Assembly (NCBI GenBank): GCA_022447335.1
Contig: JAKVCF010000111.1
Location: 1-7,705, forward strand
Length of the DNA stretch: 7,705 bases
DNA from: Planctomycetota bacterium
GTDB lineage: Bacteria; Planctomycetota; UBA1135
Direction of reading: 5' to 3'
Shown here: positions 1 through 7,030 of the stretch, one piece after another
How the letters are laid out: the number at the start of each line of letters is the position of its first letter
Position numbering within the stretch: position 1 is the stretch's first letter
Position numbers and translations under genes: made by a program
Notes under the pieces: generated by a model
What the model saw: only the letters and a program-made list of their open reading frames with translations
What the model was told of the DNA's origin: nothing
The model's database searches: none

Positions 1-2
1 CC

Positions 3-1226
3 TGGTCGGTTGGGAATTTCTTGGCGGACGAGGGGGCCGAGCTGTTGCTAACCACGCGTGAAGCTGCGTACATTCAACCGATAGGTGGGCGTCCGAAGAA
101 AGTTTACGACGCGCCGATGTTGCTGGACTTGCCGAGTGAGACCGCGCTGCCCGTGCTGCGCGAAGTGGCCGACTTTGACGGCGATGGTCTGGATGAAATT
201 GTACTTCCGACGCGCGAGGGCTACGCAATCCTCGGCGGTGATGGCGTCGTCGTTGCCGAAATTCCCTGGCAGCCACGGGAGGGGCGCCGTCCGGCGGCAC
301 AGCGAGCACTTTTTGGGGGCGCAGCTACCGCGACGATGTCGAATCGAGGGCTCTCGGACCTCTTTGTGCCCGAAGAAAGTCCGGGGGTTGTCAGTCGCCC
401 GCCTCTACTGTTCACCTCTTCCGTGCTTCCACGCCCAACATTAGAGGATTTGAACGGAGACGGCCTACTGGACTTCAGCTTCTTTTCGCGTGATCACATT
501 CGCGTGCACCTGCAGATGGAAGATGGTCAGTTTTCGCGAAGTCTTTCGCAGCGTATTGATCTACCGGATGCCAAGTCGCAGGACAACGAAGATCTACGTT
601 GGGGGCATTTTGGTGGCGGCCCAGAGGCTGACTTACTACTCGTGCGCAGCAATGGCGATCTGGGGGTTAGCTACGACTGGCAGATTCGTGTCTGGTTTGA
701 CGTTACGAGGAAGGAAGAGCTTGGCGAACCGGATCACTTCCGCAAAGTCGAGGGTTCGTGGATGCGTATCGACATTCTCGATATGGATGGCGATGGGCGA
801 TCAGAGCTCGGCGTATCGGTTTGGCGGCTTAGCCTAGGGTTGACGCTGCGTGACCCGGAAGTTGCGCACAGTATTTTCATTTTCCGTCCGAAAGCTGAAG
901 GTTTGGGATGGGAAACACGTGCCGCGCTTGCTAGTAATCGTGACTATGGCGTGGATGACCTAGAATCCTTTGCGGTGGTGCCGACTTTCCCCGGGGATCT
1001 GACTGGCAACGGAACCGCGGATACGCTGCAAAGTACGGGCGAGGGCGAGCTGGAACTGCGCCCTATTTACTTGGGCGAACGCCCCGAGGTCGGCGATCCA
1101 CGCTGGCGTGTACCTGTTGATGCGCTTGCCGCATACGTGCGCGTGCGTGATATGAATCAAGATGGTGTCGGAGACCTCCTCGTCACCCATCTAGATCACT
1201 GGGAGGTTTATCTCAGTCGACGATGA
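3..1226 (+). CDS. FG-GAP/VCBS repeat protein, 5' end outside window
   Basis: This is the C-terminal part of an FG-GAP/VCBS repeat protein. The frame is open from base 3. A TTG at 21 could serve as a start, but the codons before it (W-S-V-G-N-F) already read as part of a propeller blade, so the gene very probably begins upstream of the window. Calcium-loop motifs of the DxDGDGxxE/D type are seen at about 171 (DFDGDGLDE), 447 (DLNGDGLLD), 780 (DMDGDGRSE), 996 (DLTGNGTAD, degenerate) and 1149 (DMNQDGVGD), each followed by short hydrophobic strands. In this family such repeats build integrin-like beta-propellers, usually exported and used in surface binding or adhesion. The true N-terminus, and so any signal peptide, is not visible. 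The stop codon overlaps the ATG of the next FG-GAP gene (ATGA, 1223-1226), which implies co-translation. The ligand and role are unknown. Confidence 0.85.
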   Translation, partial: WSVGNFLADEGAELLLTTREAAYIQPIGGRPKKVYDAPMLLDLPSETALPVLREVADFDGDGLDEIVLPTREGYAILGGDGVVVAEIPWQPREGRRPAAQRALFGGAATATMSNRGLSDLFVPEESPGVVSRPPLLFTSSVLPRPTLEDLNGDGLLDFSFFSRDHIRVHLQMEDGQFSRSLSQRIDLPDAKSQDNEDLRWGHFGGGPEADLLLVRSNGDLGVSYDWQIRVWFDVTRKEELGEPDHFRKVEGSWMRIDILDMDGDGRSELGVSVWRLSLGLTLRDPEVAHSIFIFRPKAEGLGWETRAALASNRDYGVDDLESFAVVPTFPGDLTGNGTADTLQSTGEGELELRPIYLGERPEVGDPRWRVPVDALAAYVRVRDMNQDGVGDLLVTHLDHWEVYLSRR

Positions 1227-2872
1227 GTGCGCACGCTTTTCTTGCCTTGAGTTTCGTTGTCAGCGGGGGGGCCACGAGCGCGTTCGCTCAGCAGGATCTG
1301 CTGCCGGGTGCGCCGATCCGTATCGCTCCAGTGCCTGAAAATTTGGCAGCCGTCGATCTTGATGGTGACCGAAGGGTCGAGCTGGTTTCGGTACAGGATG
1401 GACAGGTTTGCTTGCTGGTTGGTGGGGTATGTGATCCGTTGCCGATTCCGGGCCGCGCCACACTGTGGACGGCTGCTGATTGGAATCGTGATGGTCGAAA
1501 CGAGATGCTCGTACTGGTAGATGGCAAGACTTTGCAGAAAGTCGAGCTTGTGGACGGTTCGATGCAGCTTGGCGCCGCGTTGGCAGAGGGGCTAGATGGC
1601 ACGCCGCCACTCGGCATTCGTCCGGCCTCTTTTTTGCGTGATCTGGATGAGAACGGATATCCCGACCTGATCGTTCCGCGCGCCGACAAGGTTTTGATTT
1701 GGCATGGTACGAGAGAGGGTTTGGTGCGCGGACCAGAAGTAGGTGGTCTTGTGCGTCTAGCCTTGGAAGTCGGCGACAGAAACGAGGGCTTGCTCAGCAA
1801 GTACTCGCGCACGATGATTTTGCCCGAGCCCGATACGGCTGATGTAAGCGGCGACGGTACGCCGGATCTGCTGGTACGTTACGAAGATCAGGTGCGGCAG
1901 TACATCGCGAGTGCTGATGGTTTTCCGGGAGTGCCTTCAGTTCAGATCGAACTAGACCAGTTTCGCGAGGAGTTCGACGAGGCCACGATCGACTTGGGCA
2001 ATCTAACCAAGCTGCTGAAGTTCATTGTGGTTGATGAATGGGCCGATCTCAATGACGATGGCGCCTTGGATCTACTGGTACTTTCGGCTGGTAAAGTCCG
2101 CATCTTCCTGGGCGATAAACTGGGAGTAAGTCTCGAGCGTAATAAGCGTCCGGTGAAGCTAGACGGTAATATTTTCTATGCCAAGGCGGCCGAAATTAGC
2201 GGCGATGGTATTCCAGACTTGGTGCTGGTTGGAATCGAGGACTTGGGTCTTGCGGATCTCGCGATCTCTTTCATCACCAGCTTTAAGATGCGGTTCTACT
2301 TTTACGTTTTCCGTGGTAAGGGAGACGGGAGCTTTCATCCGCGCGTCTACAAGGAGAAGGCTGTCGTGGTAGAAGGTGGGCGCTTGCTCAGTCTGATTGA
2401 AGACAATCGCGATCAGCTCGCTGCGATGCGCGAGTCGATCGTGCGTATCGCTGATATTGACGGCAGCGGTAAGGTCGACGACCTAGTCTTGCTTGACTCT
2501 ACTGGCAAGCTCGGTGTGTGGTACAACGCATCGCCTTCGGATACGCCCTTTGGCGATTTGGCAGAGGGCTTCTTGCGGCGTGCCTTTGGAGAACGCGGGC
2601 AGCTCGAAGTCGATGTTGGCACGCTCACAGAATGGGTGTTGGGTCGTACCTCAGCGCTTATTGCGCAGACGCGTGACGCGCCGCCGGATTGGAGTGTGCA
2701 CATGCCTGAAGGCTGGAAGACGCCGCACGGGTTGGTGGCGCGCGATTTTGACGGTGATGGCCGGGACGAGGTCTTGGTGCTGAGGCGATGGACACCTCCG
2801 ACCGAAGAAGGCGCAGAATCTTCCGGTCCCGAGTTGGATGGTTGGTTGCTTGATCCGCCGGGCGGAATCTAG
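1223..2872 (+). CDS. exported FG-GAP/VCBS repeat protein with signal peptide
   Basis: This is a 549-residue protein. Residues 1-22 form a hydrophobic leader ending in an Ala-Phe-Ala site before QQ, a likely signal peptidase I signal; there is no cysteine at the junction to suggest a lipoprotein. The n-region has no Lys or Arg (MSAHAF), which is unusual. Eight calcium-loop motifs follow at about residues 45, 86, 140, 207, 275, 324, 411 and 508 (for example DVSGDGTPD, DLNDDGALD, DFDGDGRDE). Their spacing is uneven, 41 to 97 residues, so there are sizeable loops between blades, including a hydrophobic aromatic stretch near 343-363. By family knowledge this is a secreted or surface beta-propeller. 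No enzyme domain is recognisable. The ATG lies inside the stop of the preceding FG-GAP gene. A GGGAGG at 1201-1206 is 16 nt upstream, rather far for a Shine-Dalgarno site, so translational coupling is more likely. Its partner and function are unknown. Confidence 0.88.
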   Translation: MSAHAFLALSFVVSGGATSAFAQQDLLPGAPIRIAPVPENLAAVDLDGDRRVELVSVQDGQVCLLVGGVCDPLPIPGRATLWTAADWNRDGRNEMLVLVDGKTLQKVELVDGSMQLGAALAEGLDGTPPLGIRPASFLRDLDENGYPDLIVPRADKVLIWHGTREGLVRGPEVGGLVRLALEVGDRNEGLLSKYSRTMILPEPDTADVSGDGTPDLLVRYEDQVRQYIASADGFPGVPSVQIELDQFREEFDEATIDLGNLTKLLKFIVVDEWADLNDDGALDLLVLSAGKVRIFLGDKLGVSLERNKRPVKLDGNIFYAKAAEISGDGIPDLVLVGIEDLGLADLAISFITSFKMRFYFYVFRGKGDGSFHPRVYKEKAVVVEGGRLLSLIEDNRDQLAAMRESIVRIADIDGSGKVDDLVLLDSTGKLGVWYNASPSDTPFGDLAEGFLRRAFGERGQLEVDVGTLTEWVLGRTSALIAQTRDAPPDWSVHMPEGWKTPHGLVARDFDGDGRDEVLVLRRWTPPTEEGAESSGPELDGWLLDPPGGI

Positions 2873-4056
2873 CGCGTATCACGCATCCAGAGAGCCTTCA
2901 GGTACTCGCCTTCCGGGAAGTCGAGTCCGACAGGGTGGTCTGGGCCAGCGCCACTCTTGCGTAGAACTTGCAGCGGGGCGAGGCGCGCGGATCGGCGCAC
3001 TGTTTCCTGCAGCTCGAGCGAAGTCAGTAGGCCGCTGCATGAGCAGGTGAGGTAGTCACCGCCCGGGGCCAGCCCCCCGATTGCCAGTTTGTTGATGTCG
3101 TGATAGCGCGCGACGCCCTCTTCCCAGCTGCGACGATTAGGGATGAACTTAGGCGGGTCGACTGCGATCAGGTCGAATTGTCGCTCATTGCGCTGTAGTT
3201 GACGTAGATAACTGAAAGCATCGGCATGCACGAATTTAGTACGCCGCGCCACTGCGGCGCCGTTGAGGTTGGCATTGCGTTTGGCCTGTGAGATGGCGTC
3301 TTCATCCAAATCGATGGCGAGCACATCGTCTGCACCGCCCATCGCTGCGGAAAGTGAGAAGCCCCCTGTATAGCTGCACACATCCAGTACGCGCTTGTCT
3401 TTTGCGAGTGCGGCGAAGCTTGCTCGGTTCTCGCGTTGATCGCAGAAGAATCCGGTTTTGTGGCCGCGCGCGAAGTCGAGTTCGTAGCGCACACCGCCTT
3501 CATCGATGCGCAGGAATGGAGGAGCACCATCGGAACGCTTGGTACCTGGACGTTCGCCTTCTGCGCGAGCGGACCGCTCGTCGAAGGCGATTTGAAAGTG
3601 CTCGGTTCCGAGCGCTTCATGCAGTGTAGGTAGGATCGCGCGGAATAGGAGGACGCTCCCTAGGCTGTGTGCTTCTGCCGCCAAGATGGGTCCGTAGCGA
3701 TCGACGAGCAGGCCAGGAAAGCCGTCAGCCTCCCCGTGTAGTACACGGCAGACTTCGTTTGGAATCGAGGGGTCGTCCAGGCGGCGCTGTGCGGCACGCT
3801 TCGCACGAACGCGCAAATCCTCGAGCGTGAGGGGGTCTGTCGAGCGGCTGAGCAGGCGCAGTGAAATCTGCGAACGTGGATGGAAGAGTGCCCAGCCGAG
3901 GTGCTCGCCCTCGCCGTCGCGTACGGAAACCAGGCCGCCGGCTTGCGCATCGTCGCCGACGCGGCGCACGTCTTTTTGAAAGACGCGTGGCCCGCGTAGG
4001 CGGTCATAAAGCTGAGCCCAGGCGTCGGGGCTTGGCGGGGGGAAGAGGGGCTCCAC
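2869..4056 (-). CDS. rlmI: 23S rRNA (cytosine-C5) methyltransferase, RlmI class
   Basis: This is a SAM-dependent RNA methyltransferase of the RlmI (YccW) class, which in E. coli makes m5C1962 in 23S rRNA. From the chosen GTG the protein has 395 residues, against about 396 for E. coli RlmI. Domains in order: an N-terminal PUA-like domain (about 10-70), a linker domain containing GEADGFPGLLVDRYG near 108-122, the family signature HKTGFFCDQRENR at 199-211, SAM motif I VLDVCSYTGGFS at 223-234, the acidic strand-2 end DLDEDA near 249, motif IV VDPPKF at 299-304, and CSCSG at 338-342, which supplies the catalytic Cys. The C-terminus (DHPVGLDFPEGEYLKALW) is typical. The frame stays open to an ATG at 4152, but that start would overlap kynA by 50 nt and add residues foreign to the family. 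GTG at 4056, preceded by GGCAGG at 7 nt spacing, fits better. The exact rRNA target is inferred. Confidence 0.9.
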   Translation of the reverse strand: MEPLFPPPSPDAWAQLYDRLRGPRVFQKDVRRVGDDAQAGGLVSVRDGEGEHLGWALFHPRSQISLRLLSRSTDPLTLEDLRVRAKRAAQRRLDDPSIPNEVCRVLHGEADGFPGLLVDRYGPILAAEAHSLGSVLLFRAILPTLHEALGTEHFQIAFDERSARAEGERPGTKRSDGAPPFLRIDEGGVRYELDFARGHKTGFFCDQRENRASFAALAKDKRVLDVCSYTGGFSLSAAMGGADDVLAIDLDEDAISQAKRNANLNGAAVARRTKFVHADAFSYLRQLQRNERQFDLIAVDPPKFIPNRRSWEEGVARYHDINKLAIGGLAPGGDYLTCSCSGLLTSLELQETVRRSARLAPLQVLRKSGAGPDHPVGLDFPEGEYLKALWMRDTR

Positions 4057-4102
4057 GGTTAGGCCTGCCAGTAAGCCATGCGGCGATTGTATCCTGTCGC
4101 GC
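4057..4102. promoter_or_regulatory. 46-bp divergent promoter region between rlmI and kynA
   Basis: This is the only space between two divergently read genes, so it should hold both promoters or parts of them. On the + strand CTGCCA (4065-4070, 4 of 6 to TTGACA) is separated by 19 bp from TATCCT (4090-4095, 4 of 6 to TATAAT). A start about 7 bp further on would fall at the GTG of kynA, giving a leaderless or nearly leaderless message, and there is no Shine-Dalgarno site before kynA. On the - strand TACAAT (5 of 6 to the -10 box) occupies 4086-4091 and overlaps the kynA -10 candidate. I see no good -35 for it. All boxes are weak matches judged by eye. Confidence 0.3.
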
Positions 4103-4954
4103 GTGTCGGATCGCACCTCGCAGTACGAGCGGATCGCATTTGAGGACCTCAATTACAACAGTTATTTGAAGGTCCCTGAGCTGCTGCAGCTCCAGCAGCT
4201 CCAGAGCGAGCCCCCGCATCATGATGAGATGTTTTTTATCATCATCCACCAGAGCTTTGAGCTCTGGTTCAAGCAGATATTGCATGAGACGGATCTTATG
4301 GTGCGTGGCTTCCGCAAGGGTTCGATGGCCCGAGTTCTGAAGGTTATCGAGCGCATTAATGCGATCTTGTCTTGCCTATGCGATCAAATCCAGCTCCTGC
4401 ATACGCTGACGCCGGCGGAGTTTGCGGGCTTTCGTGAGCGCTTGGGAACTGGGAGTGGTTTTCAGTCCATCCAATTCCGCGAGATTGAGTTCGCCTATGG
4501 GATTCGCGAGAGCTTTTTTCTTCAATTTTTCGAGAACGATCCAGCGGCTCATGCGCGATTAACGGCGCGAGCCGAAGCGCCAAGCGTTTACGACGAGTTC
4601 CTGCAGGCGCTGCATACGGCGGGGTATCCGGTGCCGGATCACCTGCTGACTGGGCAGGGTGCGGCCGCGCGCGAGCTTGATGCAGATCTGGTCAAAGTCT
4701 TGCATGCACTTTATAAGGAGCCAGAAGATAACTACCACTGGATCCTGGTCTGCGAAGCATTGCTAGATCTCGATATGCTAGTTAGTAAGTGGAGGCAGGT
4801 GCACATTCTGATGGTTTCGCGCACGATTGGCGGTCGTAAGGGCACCGGAGGCTCGACGGGCAAGGCCTTCCTCGAGCAGCGTGTACATCACCGCTTCTTT
4901 CCTGAACTCTGGGAAGTGCGCAACAGTTTCTTCCAGCCTCCGGATTCCCATTGA
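4103..4954 (+). CDS. kynA: tryptophan 2,3-dioxygenase
   Basis: This is a heme-dependent dioxygenase that opens the indole ring of L-tryptophan with O2 to give N-formylkynurenine, the first step of the kynurenine pathway. It is cytosolic and tetrameric in characterised members. The 283-residue length is normal for bacteria. Key features are present: YLKVPELL near 21-28; FFIIIHQSFELW at 44-55, with His49 matching the active-site His and Phe45 the pocket Phe; GSGFQSIQFREIEF at 117-130, with Arg126 matching the substrate-carboxylate Arg; WRQVH with His234 as the proximal heme ligand; and the GTGGSTG loop (Thr248), which closes over the substrate. The start is GTG at 4103, because the family N-terminus begins shortly after it and no other start is suitable. 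No Shine-Dalgarno site is visible. It is the first gene of a tight + strand array with the next gene 19 nt downstream. No formamidase or kynureninase gene is present in the window. Confidence 0.95.
   Translation: MSDRTSQYERIAFEDLNYNSYLKVPELLQLQQLQSEPPHHDEMFFIIIHQSFELWFKQILHETDLMVRGFRKGSMARVLKVIERINAILSCLCDQIQLLHTLTPAEFAGFRERLGTGSGFQSIQFREIEFAYGIRESFFLQFFENDPAAHARLTARAEAPSVYDEFLQALHTAGYPVPDHLLTGQGAAARELDADLVKVLHALYKEPEDNYHWILVCEALLDLDMLVSKWRQVHILMVSRTIGGRKGTGGSTGKAFLEQRVHHRFFPELWEVRNSFFQPPDSH
4178..4204 (+). repeat. tandem 9-mer and 9-bp inverted repeat early in kynA
   Basis: Two perfect copies of CAGCTCCAG lie side by side at 4187-4195 and 4196-4204 and encode QLQQLQ-like residues. The same stretch contains a perfect inverted repeat: GAGCTGCTG (4178-4186) and CAGCAGCTC (4193-4201) around a 6-nt loop. 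In RNA this could fold into a GC-rich hairpin about 75 nt after the start codon. It may simply follow from the Leu/Gln-rich helix (ELLQLQQLQ) it encodes. Confidence 0.5.
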
Positions 4955-4973
4955 TCCCTTTGCGACCCATTCG

Positions 4974-5765
4974 ATGAACGAAACCTACCTGCTTACTGGT
5001 CGTCATGCTCTGGTGTGTGGTGCCAGTTCTGGAATCGGTCGCGCGACCGCGCTCGCGTTGGCTAGTCATGGTGCTCAAATCACAGCGCTTGCTCGATCTG
5101 GCGATAAGCTCGGAGAGCTGATTCCTGAATTAGAGGCGGCGGGCGCATCTGGCGCGCGCGCGCTGAAATGCGATCTGTCATTGCATGATTCAGTGCAGGA
5201 TGCCCTGGATCGATTGGTGCTAGACGTCGGTCCTGTGCACATTTTGATTAACAATGCAGGCGGGCCACGGGGTGGCCCGATCCTCAACGCTTCGGCTGAA
5301 GAGTTCACGCACGCCTTTCACCTGCATGTGCTGACTGCGCATCTGCTGACACGCTCGTTACTGCCGGGTATGACCGAGTCTGGCTTTGGTCGCATCGTCA
5401 ATATCATTTCGACCTCGGTGAAGGAGCCGATCGCAGGGCTGGGTGTGTCGAATACCATCCGTGCGGCGATGGCAGCTTGGGCGAAGACAGTCAGCAAGGA
5501 GTTGCCATCTGGCGTCACGATTAACAACGTGCTACCGGGATTCACCGCAACGGATCGACTGAGCTCGCTGAAGGAGCAAATTGCAGAGCGGCGTTCAATT
5601 CGGCCCGATCAGGTCGAGGAGGAGTGGTTATCCACTGTCCCGGAGGGTCGATTGGCTCGGCCCGAAGAGGTTGCGGCGCTCGCGGCCTTCCTATGCACTC
5701 CAGCCGCCGCCTACGTGCGCGGCCAGTCGATTGCGGCCGATGGAGGTCGGCTGAACAGCATCTGA
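4974..5765 (+). CDS. SDR-family oxidoreductase with atypical Ser/Arg catalytic site
   Basis: This is a 263-residue Rossmann-fold short-chain dehydrogenase/reductase, the usual length for classical SDRs. The nucleotide-binding glycine motif is CGASSGIG at 15-22, with Cys in place of the usual Thr. NNAG is at 93-96. The strand-5 serine lies in NIIS (Ser146). The C-terminal half has INNVLPGFTATDRL near 183-196 and ends with a typical GQSIAADGG. The normal Tyr-x-x-x-Lys is absent: Ser159 and Arg163 (SNTIR) sit exactly where Tyr and Lys should be, 13 and 17 residues after Ser146. From memory, a subset of FabG-like SDRs shares an SN-x-x-R motif, so this looks inherited rather than damaged, but the chemistry is uncertain. 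The substrate cannot be named. The frame is open upstream to 4827 inside kynA, but ATG 4974 is chosen because the SDR fold starts just after it. It lies 19 nt after kynA and 20 nt before the flavin monooxygenase gene. Confidence 0.9.
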   Translation: MNETYLLTGRHALVCGASSGIGRATALALASHGAQITALARSGDKLGELIPELEAAGASGARALKCDLSLHDSVQDALDRLVLDVGPVHILINNAGGPRGGPILNASAEEFTHAFHLHVLTAHLLTRSLLPGMTESGFGRIVNIISTSVKEPIAGLGVSNTIRAAMAAWAKTVSKELPSGVTINNVLPGFTATDRLSSLKEQIAERRSIRPDQVEEEWLSTVPEGRLARPEEVAALAAFLCTPAAAYVRGQSIAADGGRLNSI

Positions 5766-5776
5766 TCTCGGTATTC

Positions 5777-5782
5777 TGAGGA
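5777..5782 (+). promoter_or_regulatory. ribosome binding site of the luciferase-like gene
   Basis: TGAGGA sits three bases before the ATG at 5786, within the 20-nt gap after the SDR stop codon. It is a recognisable Shine-Dalgarno sequence with short spacing. It supports ATG 5786 as the start and shows that this gene can be translated from a shared transcript. Confidence 0.55.
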
Positions 5783-5785
5783 AGC

Positions 5786-7030
5786 ATGGAGTTCGACATC
5801 TTTTTCTCGATCAGCCGCACCCCCGTGGCAGGGGCGCTGCCGAGCGAGGCTCAGATGTTCCGCAACTTCTTCGAGCAGGTGGTGGCGGCGGATGTGCTCG
5901 GTTTTGGGGTTGCTTGGGTGGCAGAGTCGCACCTCTCGACGGAGGTGCAGAAGCGCAATCGCCGTCCTGTCGTGCCGCATTGGCAAGGCGAGGTCGGATT
6001 GAACGTTGATCTCCCTCAGCTTGCGCAGCGCGTGTGGTCCATAACCGAGCGCATTGAGGTGGGGGCCGCGGTGATGAACATCGTTTGCAATGGCGGTCCG
6101 GTTGCTGCGGCCGAGCGCATTGCTGCTTGCTGCGCTCTCCATGGCTGGGACCCGGAAGAGCGCCGCCGCCTGCACGTCGGATTTTCCGCCGGTCGTTTCG
6201 AGTTCATGAATCGTGCTTATGGCATTGATGCGCGTGATCCGGTCGAAGTGGCGGCCTGGCCAGCGCTTAAGGGCAAGATCTTTCGTGAGGCGGCGACAAT
6301 CTTCTTGCGCCTGCTGCGGGGTGATGCGCTGAGCAGCGACGACAGCGTGGAGACGACGATGTCGCGTAAGGATTTTCGCAGTGACGAAGATTGGCACGCC
6401 GTCCGCGCAGCTTATGAGCAGATGCACGGTGAGCCAGCTCCGGCATCCATTTCGATTGCGCCACGCTGGAATTTCGAAGAGCTCAAAGTCATACCAGAAG
6501 ACTGGCGGCGTGAGTTGTGCGTGCCTATTGTTGGCTCGCATGATCCGGTTCTGCAGGAAGAGCTAAACAAAATCCTTCCGGTGCAGGTTTTTAATCTTTC
6601 GATTACCAAGCCCGAGGTCATTGAGGCGACGCACCAGCGTATGGCGGAGGCCTTCCATCCCGTTGGGGGGTCTTGGAAGCGCAGCTACATGCCACGTACG
6701 GTCTTCGTCTTCCTTAATGACGAAGAAGGGTTGAGTGCAGATCAGCAGAGTTCCGCCGCGCGTGCCGAGGCGGATTCGGCGCTTGGTGAATACTGGAGAG
6801 CTTTGGAGGGAACCATTGATCCGAACAAGGTTTCGGGCGCGGCGAACAATGCACTGATTGGTAACCCGGACGAAGTCGCAGAGCAGATTCGTGATCGCTT
6901 TCATGCTGAGGATCGACTTATGCTCTGGTTTGATTTTTTTAACCACGACTCGAAGCGTGTCATCCGCAATATGCGGGCATTCATGGAGAAAGTGGCGCCG
7001 CAGATCGGTGCGACGGGGGGTGGGGTATGA
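5786..7030 (+). CDS. luciferase-like (LLM class) flavin-dependent monooxygenase
   Basis: This is a 414-residue protein of the bacterial luciferase-like family, which uses reduced FMN (or F420 in some branches) with or without O2 to oxidise small organic substrates in the cytosol. What shows this is the TIM-barrel start MEFDIFFSIS, then ADVLGFGVAWVAESHLS at 35-51 (the family's 'G-x-x-x-x-W-x-x-E-x-H' strand and cofactor-pocket region), VGAAVMNIVCNGGPVAAAERIA at about 92-113, LHVGFSAGRFEFMNRAYG at 129-146 (the conserved GRG-like turn), and the C-terminal NALIGNPDEVAEQI near 355-368, which matches the usual 'G-x-P-e-x-v' helix. The stretch at about 180-245 is long and polar and I cannot match it to a known substrate type. 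The start has a Shine-Dalgarno site. The stop overlaps the next gene's ATG (ATGA), which points to translational coupling and a shared pathway. The substrate and flavin reductase partner are unknown. Confidence 0.9.
   Translation: MEFDIFFSISRTPVAGALPSEAQMFRNFFEQVVAADVLGFGVAWVAESHLSTEVQKRNRRPVVPHWQGEVGLNVDLPQLAQRVWSITERIEVGAAVMNIVCNGGPVAAAERIAACCALHGWDPEERRRLHVGFSAGRFEFMNRAYGIDARDPVEVAAWPALKGKIFREAATIFLRLLRGDALSSDDSVETTMSRKDFRSDEDWHAVRAAYEQMHGEPAPASISIAPRWNFEELKVIPEDWRRELCVPIVGSHDPVLQEELNKILPVQVFNLSITKPEVIEATHQRMAEAFHPVGGSWKRSYMPRTVFVFLNDEEGLSADQQSSAARAEADSALGEYWRALEGTIDPNKVSGAANNALIGNPDEVAEQIRDRFHAEDRLMLWFDFFNHDSKRVIRNMRAFMEKVAPQIGATGGGV

Noticed and set aside
1288..1812. 174-codon open frame on the - strand inside the second FG-GAP gene
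   Set aside because: The low-complexity Ser/Arg/Pro-rich product is what the opposite strand of an FG-GAP gene gives; there is no start signal or recognisable domain.
3288..3629. 113-codon + strand open frame inside rlmI
   Set aside because: It is a shadow of the conserved methyltransferase gene; the Arg-rich product has no recognisable motif.
4057..4152. Longer N-terminus for the rlmI gene from ATG 4152
   Set aside because: It would overlap the kynA start by 50 nt and add 32 residues that do not resemble the family. GTG 4056 gives the normal length and a nearby Shine-Dalgarno-like sequence.
4827..4973. Upstream extension of the SDR gene into kynA
   Set aside because: The extra 49 residues are Arg/Ser-rich, out of frame with kynA and unlike any SDR N-terminus. 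The Rossmann fold starts right after ATG 4974.
5261..5279. 7-bp GC-rich hairpin (CGGGCCA / TGGCCCG) as a terminator
   Set aside because: It lies in the NNAGG-coding part of the SDR gene and is not followed by a run of T, so it is not a rho-independent terminator.
5711..6541. 276-codon open frame on the - strand
   Set aside because: It lies across the SDR end and the luciferase-like gene, both of which have strong family motifs. Its product is rich in His/Arg and resembles no family; it is an antisense shadow.
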